Below are positions 21,856 to 31,738 of a stretch of 64,000 bases of DNA, in pieces; within the stretch, counting starts at the first letter, position 1; each line of letters opens with the position of its first letter. The DNA is taken from positions 4,317,001 to 4,381,000 of the forward strand of contig NZ_CP072597.1 in the NCBI RefSeq assembly GCF_018847975.1, given 5' to 3'. The notes beneath the pieces were generated by a model. It ran no database searches. It was not told the DNA's origin and was given only the letters and a program-made list of their open reading frames with translations. Origin of the DNA: Lysobacter sp. K5869. Its GTDB lineage: Bacteria > Pseudomonadota > Gammaproteobacteria > Xanthomonadales > Xanthomonadaceae. Both the position numbers and the translations under genes were made by a program.

Positions 21856-22077
21856 CCTCGCTCCCCCTCGAAACCGCGCCGGGCAAGATTCGCACGACCG
21901 TTCGCCCGTGCGTTCCAGGCTCGATCCTGACAGGTCCGCCGCGCCCCCGGCAACGCCGCGGGGCACCGCCTTGCCACCCGATAGAGCCTATGCTCCAATC
22001 GAGAAAACACACCGTACGCCGGCGCACTTGCGCGGCCAGCGGGACAGAATCGACGAGCGATTAACGAGGGGATCGCG

Positions 22078-23757
22078 ATGAGTTTGAACCGTCCGTGGCT
22101 TGCCCACTATCCGCAAGGCGTGCCCGCCCAGATCGATGTGGAGGAGTTTCCCTCCGTGGTCTCGGTGCTGGAAAACGCGATCGACAAATTCCGCGACCGT
22201 CCCGCCTTCCGCAACTTCGGCAAGACACTGACCTACGGCGACATCGATCGCCTCAGCGCGCAATTCGCCGCGTATCTGCTCGGCGAACTCAAGCTCAAGA
22301 AGGGCGATCGCGTCGCGATCATGATGCCCAACTGCCTGCAGTACCCGATCGCGACCTTCGGCGTGCTGCGCGCCGGGCTGACCGTGGTCAACACCAATCC
22401 GATGTACACCCCGCGCGAACTTCGGCATCAGCTCGAGGATTCCGGCGCGAAGGTGGTGTTCGTGCTCGACAACTTCGGCAAGACCGTGCAGGAGGTGGTC
22501 GCCGGCACCCAGGTGCAGCAGGTGATCGGCACCGGCCTGGGCGACATGGTCGGCGGGCTCAAGGGCCCGATCATGAACTTCGCGCTGAAGTACGTGAAGA
22601 AGATGGTGCCCGACTACGACATCCCCGGTTCGGTGCGCTTCCGCGACGCGCTCACGCTCGGGCAGATGCACAAGCTGCCGCAGATCGACATCGCGCCGAG
22701 CGACATCGCCTTCCTGCAATACACCGGCGGCACCACCGGCGTGGCCAAGGGCGCGATGCTCACCCACCGCAACCTCGTCGCCAACATGCAGCAGGCCGCG
22801 GCGTGGATCGGCACCAACGCGCGCATGGGCGAGGAAATCATCATCACCGCGCTGCCGCTGTACCACATCTTCGCGCTCACCGCGAACGGCCTGGTGTTCA
22901 TGAAGTTCGGCGGCTTGAACCACATGATCACCAACCCGCGCGACATGCCGGCGTTCGTGAAGGAATTGCAGAACAACCGCTTCACCGCGATCACCGGCGT
23001 CAACACGCTGTTCAACGGCTTGCTCAACACGCCCGGTTTCGACCAGGTGGACTTCTCCAACCTGCACCTCACCCTGGGCGGCGGCATGGCCGTGCAACGT
23101 TCGGTGGCCGAGCGCTGGAAGCAAGTCACCGGCGTGACCTTGGTCGAAGCCTACGGCCTCACCGAAACCTCGCCGGCGGCGTGCATCAACCCGATGGATC
23201 TGGCCGAGTACAACGGCGCGATCGGCTTGCCGATCTCCTCGACCGACGCCTGCGTCAAGGACGAGGACGGCAACATCCTGCCGCAGGGCGAAGTCGGCGA
23301 GCTGTGCATCATGGGCCCGCAGGTGATGAAGGGCTATTGGCAGAAGCCCGAGGAAACCGCCAAGGTCATCGACGCCGACGGCTGGCTGCACACCGGCGAC
23401 ATGGCCAAGATGGACGAACAAGGCTTCTTCTATATCGTCGATCGCAAGAAGGACATGATCCTGGTCTCGGGTTTCAATGTGTACCCGAACGAAATCGAAG
23501 ATGTGATCGCGTTGATGCCCGGCGTGCTGGAAGTGGCCGCGGTCGGCGTTCCGGACGAGAAGTCCGGCGAGGCGGTCAAGGTGGTGATCGTCAAGAAGGA
23601 TCCGGCGCTCACCGCCGAGGACGTCAAGGCGCACGCGCGCGCCAACCTCACCGGCTACAAGCATCCCAAGTTCGTCGAGTTCCGCAAGGAATTGCCCAAG
23701 ACCAACGTGGGCAAGATCCTGCGCCGCGAGCTGCGCGACCCGCCGGCGGCGGCGTGA
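22078..23757 (+). CDS. rpfB: RpfB, long-chain fatty acyl-CoA ligase (FadD family)
   Basis: 559 aa AMP-forming acyl-CoA ligase. ATP/AMP motif YTGGTTGVAKGAMLTH, adenylation motif YGLTETSPAA, hinge DGWLHTGDMAKMDEQG and the C-terminal catalytic Lys in the segment LPKTNVGKILRREL are all intact. In Xanthomonas RpfB lies beside rpfF and acts as a fatty acyl-CoA ligase involved in turnover of the DSF signal and of free fatty acids. The start at 22078 follows ACGAGGGGA. rpfF follows 200 bp downstream beyond a terminator-like hairpin, so the two may be only partly cotranscribed. Confidence 0.95.
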   Translation: MSLNRPWLAHYPQGVPAQIDVEEFPSVVSVLENAIDKFRDRPAFRNFGKTLTYGDIDRLSAQFAAYLLGELKLKKGDRVAIMMPNCLQYPIATFGVLRAGLTVVNTNPMYTPRELRHQLEDSGAKVVFVLDNFGKTVQEVVAGTQVQQVIGTGLGDMVGGLKGPIMNFALKYVKKMVPDYDIPGSVRFRDALTLGQMHKLPQIDIAPSDIAFLQYTGGTTGVAKGAMLTHRNLVANMQQAAAWIGTNARMGEEIIITALPLYHIFALTANGLVFMKFGGLNHMITNPRDMPAFVKELQNNRFTAITGVNTLFNGLLNTPGFDQVDFSNLHLTLGGGMAVQRSVAERWKQVTGVTLVEAYGLTETSPAACINPMDLAEYNGAIGLPISSTDACVKDEDGNILPQGEVGELCIMGPQVMKGYWQKPEETAKVIDADGWLHTGDMAKMDEQGFFYIVDRKKDMILVSGFNVYPNEIEDVIALMPGVLEVAAVGVPDEKSGEAVKVVIVKKDPALTAEDVKAHARANLTGYKHPKFVEFRKELPKTNVGKILRRELRDPPAAA

Positions 23758-23824
23758 AGACGCGTGAGGATGCGTAGGCCCGGCGGCGGGTAAAATGGCC
23801 GCCGCGACGCACCCGATCCCGTGC

Positions 23825-23855
23825 AAGCCCCTCTCCGGAGGGGCTTTTATTTTTG
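23825..23855 (+). terminator. Hairpin with T-tract between rpfB and rpfF
   Basis: Stem AAGCCCCTC / GAGGGGCTT with loop TCCG, followed by TTATTTTT. It lies about 70 bp after the rpfB stop and 100 bp before the rpfF start. It may end rpfB transcripts, or attenuate a leader started at a -10-like TAAAAT (23791-23796). A second potential pairing, GTGGGC with GCCCAC, lies at about 23884-23915. Confidence 0.75.
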
Positions 23856-23957
23856 CGGCGGGAACGGGGTGTAGCATCGATGCGTGGGCTCCCAAAATCG
23901 CCGCTCGCGGCCCACCGCACCCTGCCCTGCGGGCGGCAATCGCCGAGGACCGCATCC

Positions 23958-24821
23958 ATGAGCTCTATCGAAAAACTGCACCGCGTACGCGCCTATCCCA
24001 CCCTGCGCATCGAGTCCTCGCCGGACGATCTCGCACACTGGATGTACATGCACGAGGACATCGGCCTCGGCGTGCGTCCGTGCTTCCGCACCGAATTGAT
24101 GGAAGACATGTGGGGCTTCCTGTCCTCGATCACCCTGCGCGATGCGCACGGCGAGCCCGGGCGCCTGCGTCATGTGGTGTTGGCGTCGTCGGCGCCGGCG
24201 TTCAATCTCGGCGGCGATCTGGAGCTGTTCTCGCGCCTGATCCGCAGTCAGGATCGCGAACGCCTGCTCGCCTACGCGCGCCGCTGCGTCGACGGCGTGC
24301 ACCATATCCATGGCGGTTTGGGCGGCGACGTGCACACCATCGCGCTGATCCAGGGCGATGCGCTGGGCGGCGGCCTGGAGCTGGCGCTGTCGTGCCACAC
24401 CATCGTCGCCGAGGAAGGCGTCGATATGGGCCTGCCGGAAGTGGTGTTCGACCTGTTCCCGGGCATGGGCGCTTACACCTTTTTGTGCAAGCGGGTCAGC
24501 CCGCGCGTGGCCGAGAAGCTGATCATGGACGGGGCGATGCTCAGCAGCGAGGAAATGCACCGCCTGGGCGTGGTCGACGTGCTGGTGCCGCGCGGCCAGG
24601 GCGAGGCGGCGGTGGCCGACCTGATCCGCCGCCAGCAGCGCTCGCCGCATTCGCAGCTGGCGATGAACAAGATGCGCCAGATCGCCCAGCCGGCCAGTTA
24701 CCAGGAACTGATGGCGATCACCGAGCTGTGGGTGGACACCGCGCTGGCCCTGCCCGACAAGGCGCTGCGGACCATGGACCGGATCGTGCGGGCGCAAGAG
24801 CGTCGCGCCGTGGCCGCATAA
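23958..24821 (+). CDS. rpfF: RpfF, DSF synthase (crotonase family)
   Basis: Makes the diffusible signal factor cis-11-methyl-2-dodecenoic acid or relatives from acyl-ACP by combined thioesterase and dehydratase steps. 287 aa, same length class as the Xanthomonas enzyme. The catalytic glutamates fall at E141 (GGGLELALSC) and E161 (MGLPEVVFD), matching the numbers known for X. campestris RpfF. The oxyanion region SAPAFNLGGDLELF is present. The ATG at 23958 follows GAGGA; 35 in-frame residues upstream are non-homologous. It faces rpfC convergently, with 25 bp between the two stops. Confidence 0.97.
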   Translation: MSSIEKLHRVRAYPTLRIESSPDDLAHWMYMHEDIGLGVRPCFRTELMEDMWGFLSSITLRDAHGEPGRLRHVVLASSAPAFNLGGDLELFSRLIRSQDRERLLAYARRCVDGVHHIHGGLGGDVHTIALIQGDALGGGLELALSCHTIVAEEGVDMGLPEVVFDLFPGMGAYTFLCKRVSPRVAEKLIMDGAMLSSEEMHRLGVVDVLVPRGQGEAAVADLIRRQQRSPHSQLAMNKMRQIAQPASYQELMAITELWVDTALALPDKALRTMDRIVRAQERRAVAA

Positions 24822-24846
24822 CCGTCATGCCCCCCTCGACGGCGTT

Positions 24847-27045
24847 TCAGGGGGAGCGCTCGTCACCTTCGCGCGCGTGGCGTTGCCGCTCGCGTGCATC
24901 GAGCGCTTCCCTGCCCTGGGCCAACCGCTCGTTCAACGAACCCTGCCGGGTCCGCCACTCGGCGGCGACCTGCCAGTCCGGCAGGCGCATCAGTTCGCCG
25001 GCCGCGCTCGCCAGCTTGACCAGCCCCAGGTTGCTCGCCACGCCTTTGAGTGCGTGGGCGTGCTCGCGCACGCGTTCCCACTGGCCGCGTTCGCCCGCGT
25101 CGGCCAGGGCCACGATGCAGCCGTCGGCGTCGCGCAGGCATTGGGCGATGAACTCGCGCTCGAAGCCTTCGCCCATGCCGAGGCTGCCGAGTTCGTCCAG
25201 CACCGAAGGATCGAAAGCGCTGTCTTGGGCGCCCGCCAGACCCGCGCCCTCCGGCCGCGCCGGCGCCGCGGACGCCGCTGCCGTAGCGGCGATGCGCACG
25301 TTGGCCGCGATGTCGGCCAGGGTGTCGAGCAGGCGCACGGTCGAGACCGGCTTGGCCAGGAACGCGCGCGCCCCGGCCTGTTGGCAGGCTTGGATCGAAT
25401 CGGGCGTGACGTCGGCGCTGAGCACCACGACCGGAGTGCGGCGGCCGCCGCCGGCCTCCATCACCCGCAGCTCGCGCAGCAAATCCAGCCCGCTGATGCC
25501 GGGCATGTGCAGGTCGGCGATGACCGCGTCGTAATCGCTCACCGCCAGCGCATTGAGCACTTCCTCGCCGCCGTCCACGCAGACCGCGCGGTGGCCGGCC
25601 TTCTGCAACAGCCGCTGCAGCACCATGCGGTTGGCGGCGTGATCGTCGGCGACCAGCACCTGCAGGCTGCGCACCCGCGCGCGATGGCGCAGGAACGGGT
25701 CGGAGAAGGCGATGACGTTTTCCGGATCGTTGCGCGGCGTGGCCTCGACCGCGTCGGCCCCGGCCAGCGCCGGCTCCGGCGGCACCGCCACGCGCTGGAA
25801 CGGCAGTTCCACCCAGAACCGGCTGCCGCGCTGCTCGGTGCTTTCGAAGCCGATGCTGCCGCCCATCGCCTCGGTCAGGCCCTTGGCGATGGTGGTGCCC
25901 AAACCGGTGCCGCCGTAACGGCGCGCCAGGCTGACGTCGGCCTGCTCGAACGCTTCGAACAGGCGCTGGCGCATCGCCAGCGGAATGCCGATGCCGGTAT
26001 CGGTCACGGTGAAGCGCAGGCGCACGCCGCTGTCGACCGAGCCGACCACGCCCAGTTCCAGCCGCACGCTGCCGTGATCGGTGAACTTGACCGCGTTGCC
26101 GGTGAGGTTGAGCAGCACCTGGCGCAAATGGCCGACGTCGCCGCGCAGCAGCGGCGGCACCTCGGGCGAGACGCTGGATTCGTACTTCAACTGCTTGGCC
26201 CGCGCCTGCGGCTGCAGGATCAGGCCGATGCCGTCGATCAGCTCGCGCGGCGAGAACTCGGCGAGGTTCAGCTTGAGCTTGCCGGCCTCGATCGCCGAGA
26301 TGTCGAGCACGTCCTCGACCAGCGCCAGCAGGCTGCGGGTCGAGGCCTGGATGGTGTTGAGGCATTCGCGCTGCTCGGCGTCCAGGCGCGTGGTCGCCAG
26401 CAGTTCGGACATGCCGGCCAGGCCGTTGAGCGGGGTGCGGAACTCGTGGCTCATGTTGGCCAGGAACCGGCTCTTGGCCTCGTTGGCGCGCTTGGCTTCG
26501 TCGGTGGCGCGGGTCAGCGCGCGCAGCAGGCCGGTCAGGTACAGCGGGATCGCCGCCAACCCCAATTCCAGGCCGATGCCCAGCACCGGGTTGGCGCGCC
26601 AGTAATCGTTGAGGCCGATCACCGAGCCGAAACTGGCCAGGGCCATGGCGACCGCGCCGAACAGATAGCCGGTGCCGAAGCGCAGGCCGTTGCCGATGGT
26701 CACCCACATCAGGATCACGTAGACCCAGGCCAGCGGCTCGCCGATGTGGATCATCGCCGCGGCCATCAGCCCGTAGTCCGAGCACATGCCGATGATCCGG
26801 CGCAGGTGCGAGCGCCCCGGCGCGGCCAGGATCCAGCCGATCAGGGCCACGCCGACGCTGAAGCCGGTGACCACCATCAGCAGCACGTTGTTGTACTGAT
26901 ACACCGGCATGCTGCCGCCGCTGCCGCGGGCCAACATGTAAGCCAGCACCACGAACAGCACGGCGATGCGGACGAAGGCCTGGCCGTGCTCGCTGTCGCC
27001 GCGTTGCGACAGCGTCGACCGGAACCAGTTCAGCAGGCGGATCAT
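24847..27045 (-). CDS. rpfC: RpfC, hybrid sensor kinase for DSF
   Basis: Inner-membrane receptor that detects DSF and signals to RpfG; in Xanthomonas its receiver also restrains RpfF. 732 aa: about five transmembrane helices in residues 22-180, HisKA with H200 ([12 protein letters not shown]), HATPase with the N-box [11 protein letters not shown] and G-box [16 protein letters not shown], receiver with D511 ([12 protein letters not shown]), and a C-terminal Hpt with H664 ([13 protein letters not shown]). The ATG at 27045 is 7 bp after the rpfG stop, so the operon is rpfG-rpfC. No rpfH lies between them, unlike the classical X. campestris cluster. Confidence 0.97.
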   Translation of the reverse strand: MIRLLNWFRSTLSQRGDSEHGQAFVRIAVLFVVLAYMLARGSGGSMPVYQYNNVLLMVVTGFSVGVALIGWILAAPGRSHLRRIIGMCSDYGLMAAAMIHIGEPLAWVYVILMWVTIGNGLRFGTGYLFGAVAMALASFGSVIGLNDYWRANPVLGIGLELGLAAIPLYLTGLLRALTRATDEAKRANEAKSRFLANMSHEFRTPLNGLAGMSELLATTRLDAEQRECLNTIQASTRSLLALVEDVLDISAIEAGKLKLNLAEFSPRELIDGIGLILQPQARAKQLKYESSVSPEVPPLLRGDVGHLRQVLLNLTGNAVKFTDHGSVRLELGVVGSVDSGVRLRFTVTDTGIGIPLAMRQRLFEAFEQADVSLARRYGGTGLGTTIAKGLTEAMGGSIGFESTEQRGSRFWVELPFQRVAVPPEPALAGADAVEATPRNDPENVIAFSDPFLRHRARVRSLQVLVADDHAANRMVLQRLLQKAGHRAVCVDGGEEVLNALAVSDYDAVIADLHMPGISGLDLLRELRVMEAGGGRRTPVVVLSADVTPDSIQACQQAGARAFLAKPVSTVRLLDTLADIAANVRIAATAAASAAPARPEGAGLAGAQDSAFDPSVLDELGSLGMGEGFEREFIAQCLRDADGCIVALADAGERGQWERVREHAHALKGVASNLGLVKLASAAGELMRLPDWQVAAEWRTRQGSLNERLAQGREALDARERQRHAREGDERSP

Positions 27046-27052
27046 GGGGGAT

Positions 27053-28111
27053 TTACTCCAGGCCGGGCCTGTTCGGTACCGTCGAGTACCGGGTGCACAA
27101 CTCGTCCAGGCGGGTGCGGCTGCGGATCAGGGCGTCGACGCAACGCGGGTCGAACAAGCGGCCGCGCTGGGCGTACAGGTAACCCAGCGCCGCGTCCACG
27201 TCCCAGGCTTTCTTGTACGGACGCGGCGAAATCAGCGCGTCGAACACGTCGGCTACCGCCACGATACGCGCTTCCAGCGGAATTTCCTCGCCGACCAGTC
27301 CGTCGGGATAGCCCGAACCGTCGTAGCGTTCATGGTGGCGCAGGGCGATCAGCGCGCCGGCCTGGATGAAACGGTTCTGGCTGCCGCTGAGCAGTTCGTA
27401 GCCGATCTTGGGATGGCGGCGCATGATCGCCGTCTCGTCCTCGGTCAGCGGGCCGGGCTTCATCAGCACCGCGTCGGGGATGGCGATCTTGCCGATGTCG
27501 TGCAGCGGCGCGGCCATCTCGATGACCCGGATCTCGTCCTCGAACATGCCCAGCTGTTCGGCGATCAGCCCGGCGATGTGGGCCATGCGTTCGAGGTAGG
27601 CGCTGGTGCCGGCGTCGCGGAACTCGATCGCCCGCGCCAGCCGCGACAGGGTCTCGCGTTCGCGCTCCTCGACCTCGTGCATGCTCGACAGCAGCCGCTG
27701 CTCCAGCGACAGCGCGCGCTGTTTGACGTTCTCGGACTGCTGGCGCAGCGCCAGCAGGTTGCGGCAACGCGCGCGCAGTTCGCGCGGGCGCACCGGCTTG
27801 ACCAGGAAGTCGATCACGCCGGCTTCCAGCGCGGCCTGCCGCACCGGCTCGTCGCCGACCACGGTGACCAGGATGATCGGAATGTCGCGGTGCATCGGCA
27901 GGCGGCGGAAGCGGCGGGCGAATTCCAGGCCGTCGATGCCGGGCATGCGGTAATCGAGCAGGAGCAGATCGGGCTGATGGCTTTCGCACCAGGCCAGCGC
28001 GGCTTCGGGCTCGCCGAAATCGTGCACCTGCAGCTCGGACGCAATGTCCTCGATGATGTGGCGCAGCATCGTCCTTGCGGACGCTTGGTCATCGACGATA
28101 ACGACGTTCAC
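27053..28111 (-). CDS. rpfG: RpfG, HD-GYP response regulator (cyclic-di-GMP phosphodiesterase)
   Basis: 352 aa. A receiver domain with phospho-acceptor D53 ([13 protein letters not shown]) and K in LVKPVRP is joined by a helical linker to an HD-GYP domain. The metal site HD is H204-D205 ([12 protein letters not shown]) and the GYP motif is in [13 protein letters not shown] (259-271). Activated RpfG degrades cyclic-di-GMP and so couples DSF to exoenzymes, biofilm and, in Lysobacter, antibiotic production. The start is a GTG at 28111, placing the first beta-strand VVIVDD at residue 3; a slightly longer form cannot be excluded. First gene of the rpfG-rpfC operon. Confidence 0.96.
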   Translation of the reverse strand: MNVVIVDDQASARTMLRHIIEDIASELQVHDFGEPEAALAWCESHQPDLLLLDYRMPGIDGLEFARRFRRLPMHRDIPIILVTVVGDEPVRQAALEAGVIDFLVKPVRPRELRARCRNLLALRQQSENVKQRALSLEQRLLSSMHEVEERERETLSRLARAIEFRDAGTSAYLERMAHIAGLIAEQLGMFEDEIRVIEMAAPLHDIGKIAIPDAVLMKPGPLTEDETAIMRRHPKIGYELLSGSQNRFIQAGALIALRHHERYDGSGYPDGLVGEEIPLEARIVAVADVFDALISPRPYKKAWDVDAALGYLYAQRGRLFDPRCVDALIRSRTRLDELCTRYSTVPNRPGLE

Positions 28112-28506
28112 TCAGCGGTATCCGATCCGTAGTGAGGCCGCCCCCTGCGGCTGCCGACTTGCGAGCATACTCCGCCGCGTCGCCCCGGGGCAGCTGCCGA
28201 AAGTCCCAAGGCCCCCGGCGTAGGCCGTCATTCACGTGAAAACCGGGCGCAATGCGCGGAGTTCATCACGTTTTGTACGCAAACCCGACTGAGCAACGGC
28301 CAACGCGAACGGGCCGTCGCCGACGATGCGCGACGTTGCGGCCGCGAGCCCTGGGCCCGTCGGGGCGCAGTGCGCGAACGGCTGCAGTGTGCCGCATCGC
28401 GGTCGCGCCGGTTGCGACCGGCGCGGCCGCCCTGCCCGCGCATCGCCGATCGCGCGCGCGACGCAGCGCGACGGCTGCGGCGCGGCTACCTAGCGCGGTC
28501 GTCCGC
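28112..28506. other. Intergenic region upstream of rpfG
   Basis: 395 bp without a credible gene, between rpfG (start 28111) and lysS (stop 28507), both on the minus strand. It should hold the rpfG-rpfC promoter. A perfect 10-bp palindrome TTCACGTGAA is at 28231-28240, about 120 bp before the rpfG start; it could be a regulator site. No strong -35/-10 pair is visible. Confidence 0.5.
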
Positions 28507-30024
<1,518 letters not shown>

Positions 30025-30155
30025 GGTCTTGGCGATGGGGTGGAGATGCGTGAGGGGGCAGATTACTTAAGTCCGGCGACGCTTGCGCGAAGAGCCGGCG
30101 CCGGGCGGCCGCAGCGGACGCGCAGATCGGCGATGGCGGCGGCGGCGCGATGGAG

Positions 30156-30184
30156 CCCTGGGTTCCCGCGTTCGCGGGAACGAC
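30156..30184. repeat. Degenerate hairpin repeat, copy between prfB and lysS
   Basis: Stem GTTCCCGC / GCGGGAAC around a GTTC loop (30162-30181), framed by CCCTGG and ACGAC. It matches a second copy at 43492-43520 in the frame CCCTGG...TTCGCGGG.ACGAC and resembles the hairpin units of the large palindrome at 12738. The remainder of the prfB-lysS spacer shows nothing else. Confidence 0.55.
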
Positions 30185-30319
30185 GTCGGGACGGACGCCA
30201 GCCGAGCGCGAGAGAAGAAAACGACCGGGGCGACGCGGGAAACCGGCGGGCGCCGCGGGCGCGCGGCGGCGCCCGGGGCCGGGCCGGAAGCGGCGTGGCG
30301 TCGCCTCCGGCCGCGCGGC

Positions 30320-31448
30320 TTACACCGCGTCGGAGCGTTTCGAGCCCACTTGCAGGCCGGCCTTGAGGCTGGCCTCGACGAACTCGTCGAGATCGCCGTC
30401 GAGCACTTTCTGGGTATCGCTGCGCTCGATGCCGGTGCGCAGGTCCTTGATCCGGCTCTGGTCGAGCACGTAGTTGCGGATCTGGCTGCCCCAGCCGATG
30501 TCGGACTTGGTCGCCTCGACCGCGTCGCGCTCGGCGTTGCGCTTCTGGATTTCCAGTTCGTACAACTTCGCCGCCAGCATCTTCATCGCGCGGTCGCGGT
30601 TGGCGTGCTGGCTGCGCTCGGTCTGGCAGGCCACCACGATGCCGCTGGGGACGTGGGTGATGCGCACCGCCGATTCGGTCTTGTTGACGTGCTGGCCGCC
30701 GGCGCCCGAGGAGCGGTAGACGTCGGTCTTCAGATCCGCCGGGTTGATCTCGATATCGATCTTGTCGTCGACTTCCGGCGACACGAACACCGAGGTGAAG
30801 CTGGTGTGGCGGCGGTTGTCGGAGTCGAACGGCGACTTGCGCACCAGACGGTGCACGCCGGTTTCGGTCTTGAGCCAGCCGTAGGCGAAATCGCCTTCCA
30901 CGCGGAAGGTCGCCGACTTGATGCCGGCCACGTCGCCGCCGCTGACTTCCATCAGCTCGGCCTTCCAGCCGCGCGATTCGGCCCAGCGCAGGTACATGCG
31001 CAGCAGGATTTCCGCCCAGTCCTGGGCTTCGGTGCCGCCGGCGCCGGCCTGGATGTCGACGAACGCCGAGGCGCCGTCCATCTGCCCGGAGAACATGCGG
31101 CGGAACTCGAGCTTCTCGACTTCCTTGCCGTAGCGGTCGACGTCCTCGACCACCGCTTCGGCGGTGGACTCGTCGTCTTCCATTTCGGCCAGTTCCAGCA
31201 GCTCCAGGCCGCCGAGCAAACCCTCGGTGAGGGTGCGGATGCCGTTGACGACCTTTTCCAGCGCGGCGCGCTCGCGGCCGAGGTTCTGCGCCCGTTCGGC
31301 GTCGTTCCAGACGTCGGGGCTTTCCAGCTCGCGGTTTACTTCTTCGAGACGTTCGACTTTGGCGTCGTAGTCAAAGATACCCCCTCAGCGAATCCAGCCG
31401 GCCCTTGAGGTCGGCGATTCGCTGGCGGACGGGATTGAGTTCGATCAT
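30320..31448 (-). CDS. prfB: Peptide chain release factor 2 (programmed +1 frameshift)
   Basis: Class I release factor for UGA and UAA, 375 aa after frameshifting. Frame 0 runs from ATG 31448 for 25 codons ([20 protein letters not shown]...) to an in-frame TGA at 31371-31373. Translation then skips one base and continues as [16 protein letters not shown] to 30320. The GGQ motif ([17 protein letters not shown]) and the stop-codon recognition tripeptide SPF (RKSPFDSDN) are intact. It should be annotated as a joined CDS: 31448-31374, then 31372-30320 in the +1 frame. It is not a pseudogene; the shift is the known autoregulatory device. Confidence 0.97.
31370..31385 (-). promoter_or_regulatory. 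prfB recoding (frameshift) site
   Basis: Reads AGGGGGTATCTTTGAC on the minus strand. An internal Shine-Dalgarno (AGGGGG) stands 3 nt before the slippery CTT-TGA-C. Low RF2 leaves the ribosome paused at UGA and it slips +1; high RF2 terminates. The signal is essentially identical to the enterobacterial one. Confidence 0.96.
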
Positions 31449-31680
31449 GTCCGGGTGTGTGGCTGTGCGGATGAACCGGCGATTCTAGCAGGCCGAGAGG
31501 CCCGGCGTGGCGGCCGCCGTCCCGCCCGCAGAAGCGACGCGGGCCGCGAACGCGCCCTCGCCCGCGGCGCCCTCGCCCGCTGCGGCGCGCCGGTCGCGAG
31601 CTGCGGGCGACCGGCGCGGTGACGCGAGGGCGCCCGGGGGACACAGGATCGGACCTCGGGCGTTCGACGCGGCGGCGGTG

Positions 31681-31712
31681 GCGCGGTCGCGGCTTGCGCC
31701 GCTCCTACAGGG
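31681..31712. repeat. Solitary REP core
   Basis: CGCGGTCGCGGCTTGCGCCG followed by CTCCTACAGGG is the same core as in the units at 4458-4896, here as a single copy 27 bp downstream of the VIT-protein stop. The rest of 31449-31738 shows no gene. Confidence 0.8.
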
Positions 31713-31738
31713 CGGCACCGCCGCTGCGTCGCGGCGGG

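Noticed and set aside
31336..31644. Frame running through the prfB start region in frame 0
   Set aside because: Its sequence around 31371 is the wrong frame for RF2; the CTTTGAC signal explains the apparent break in prfB.
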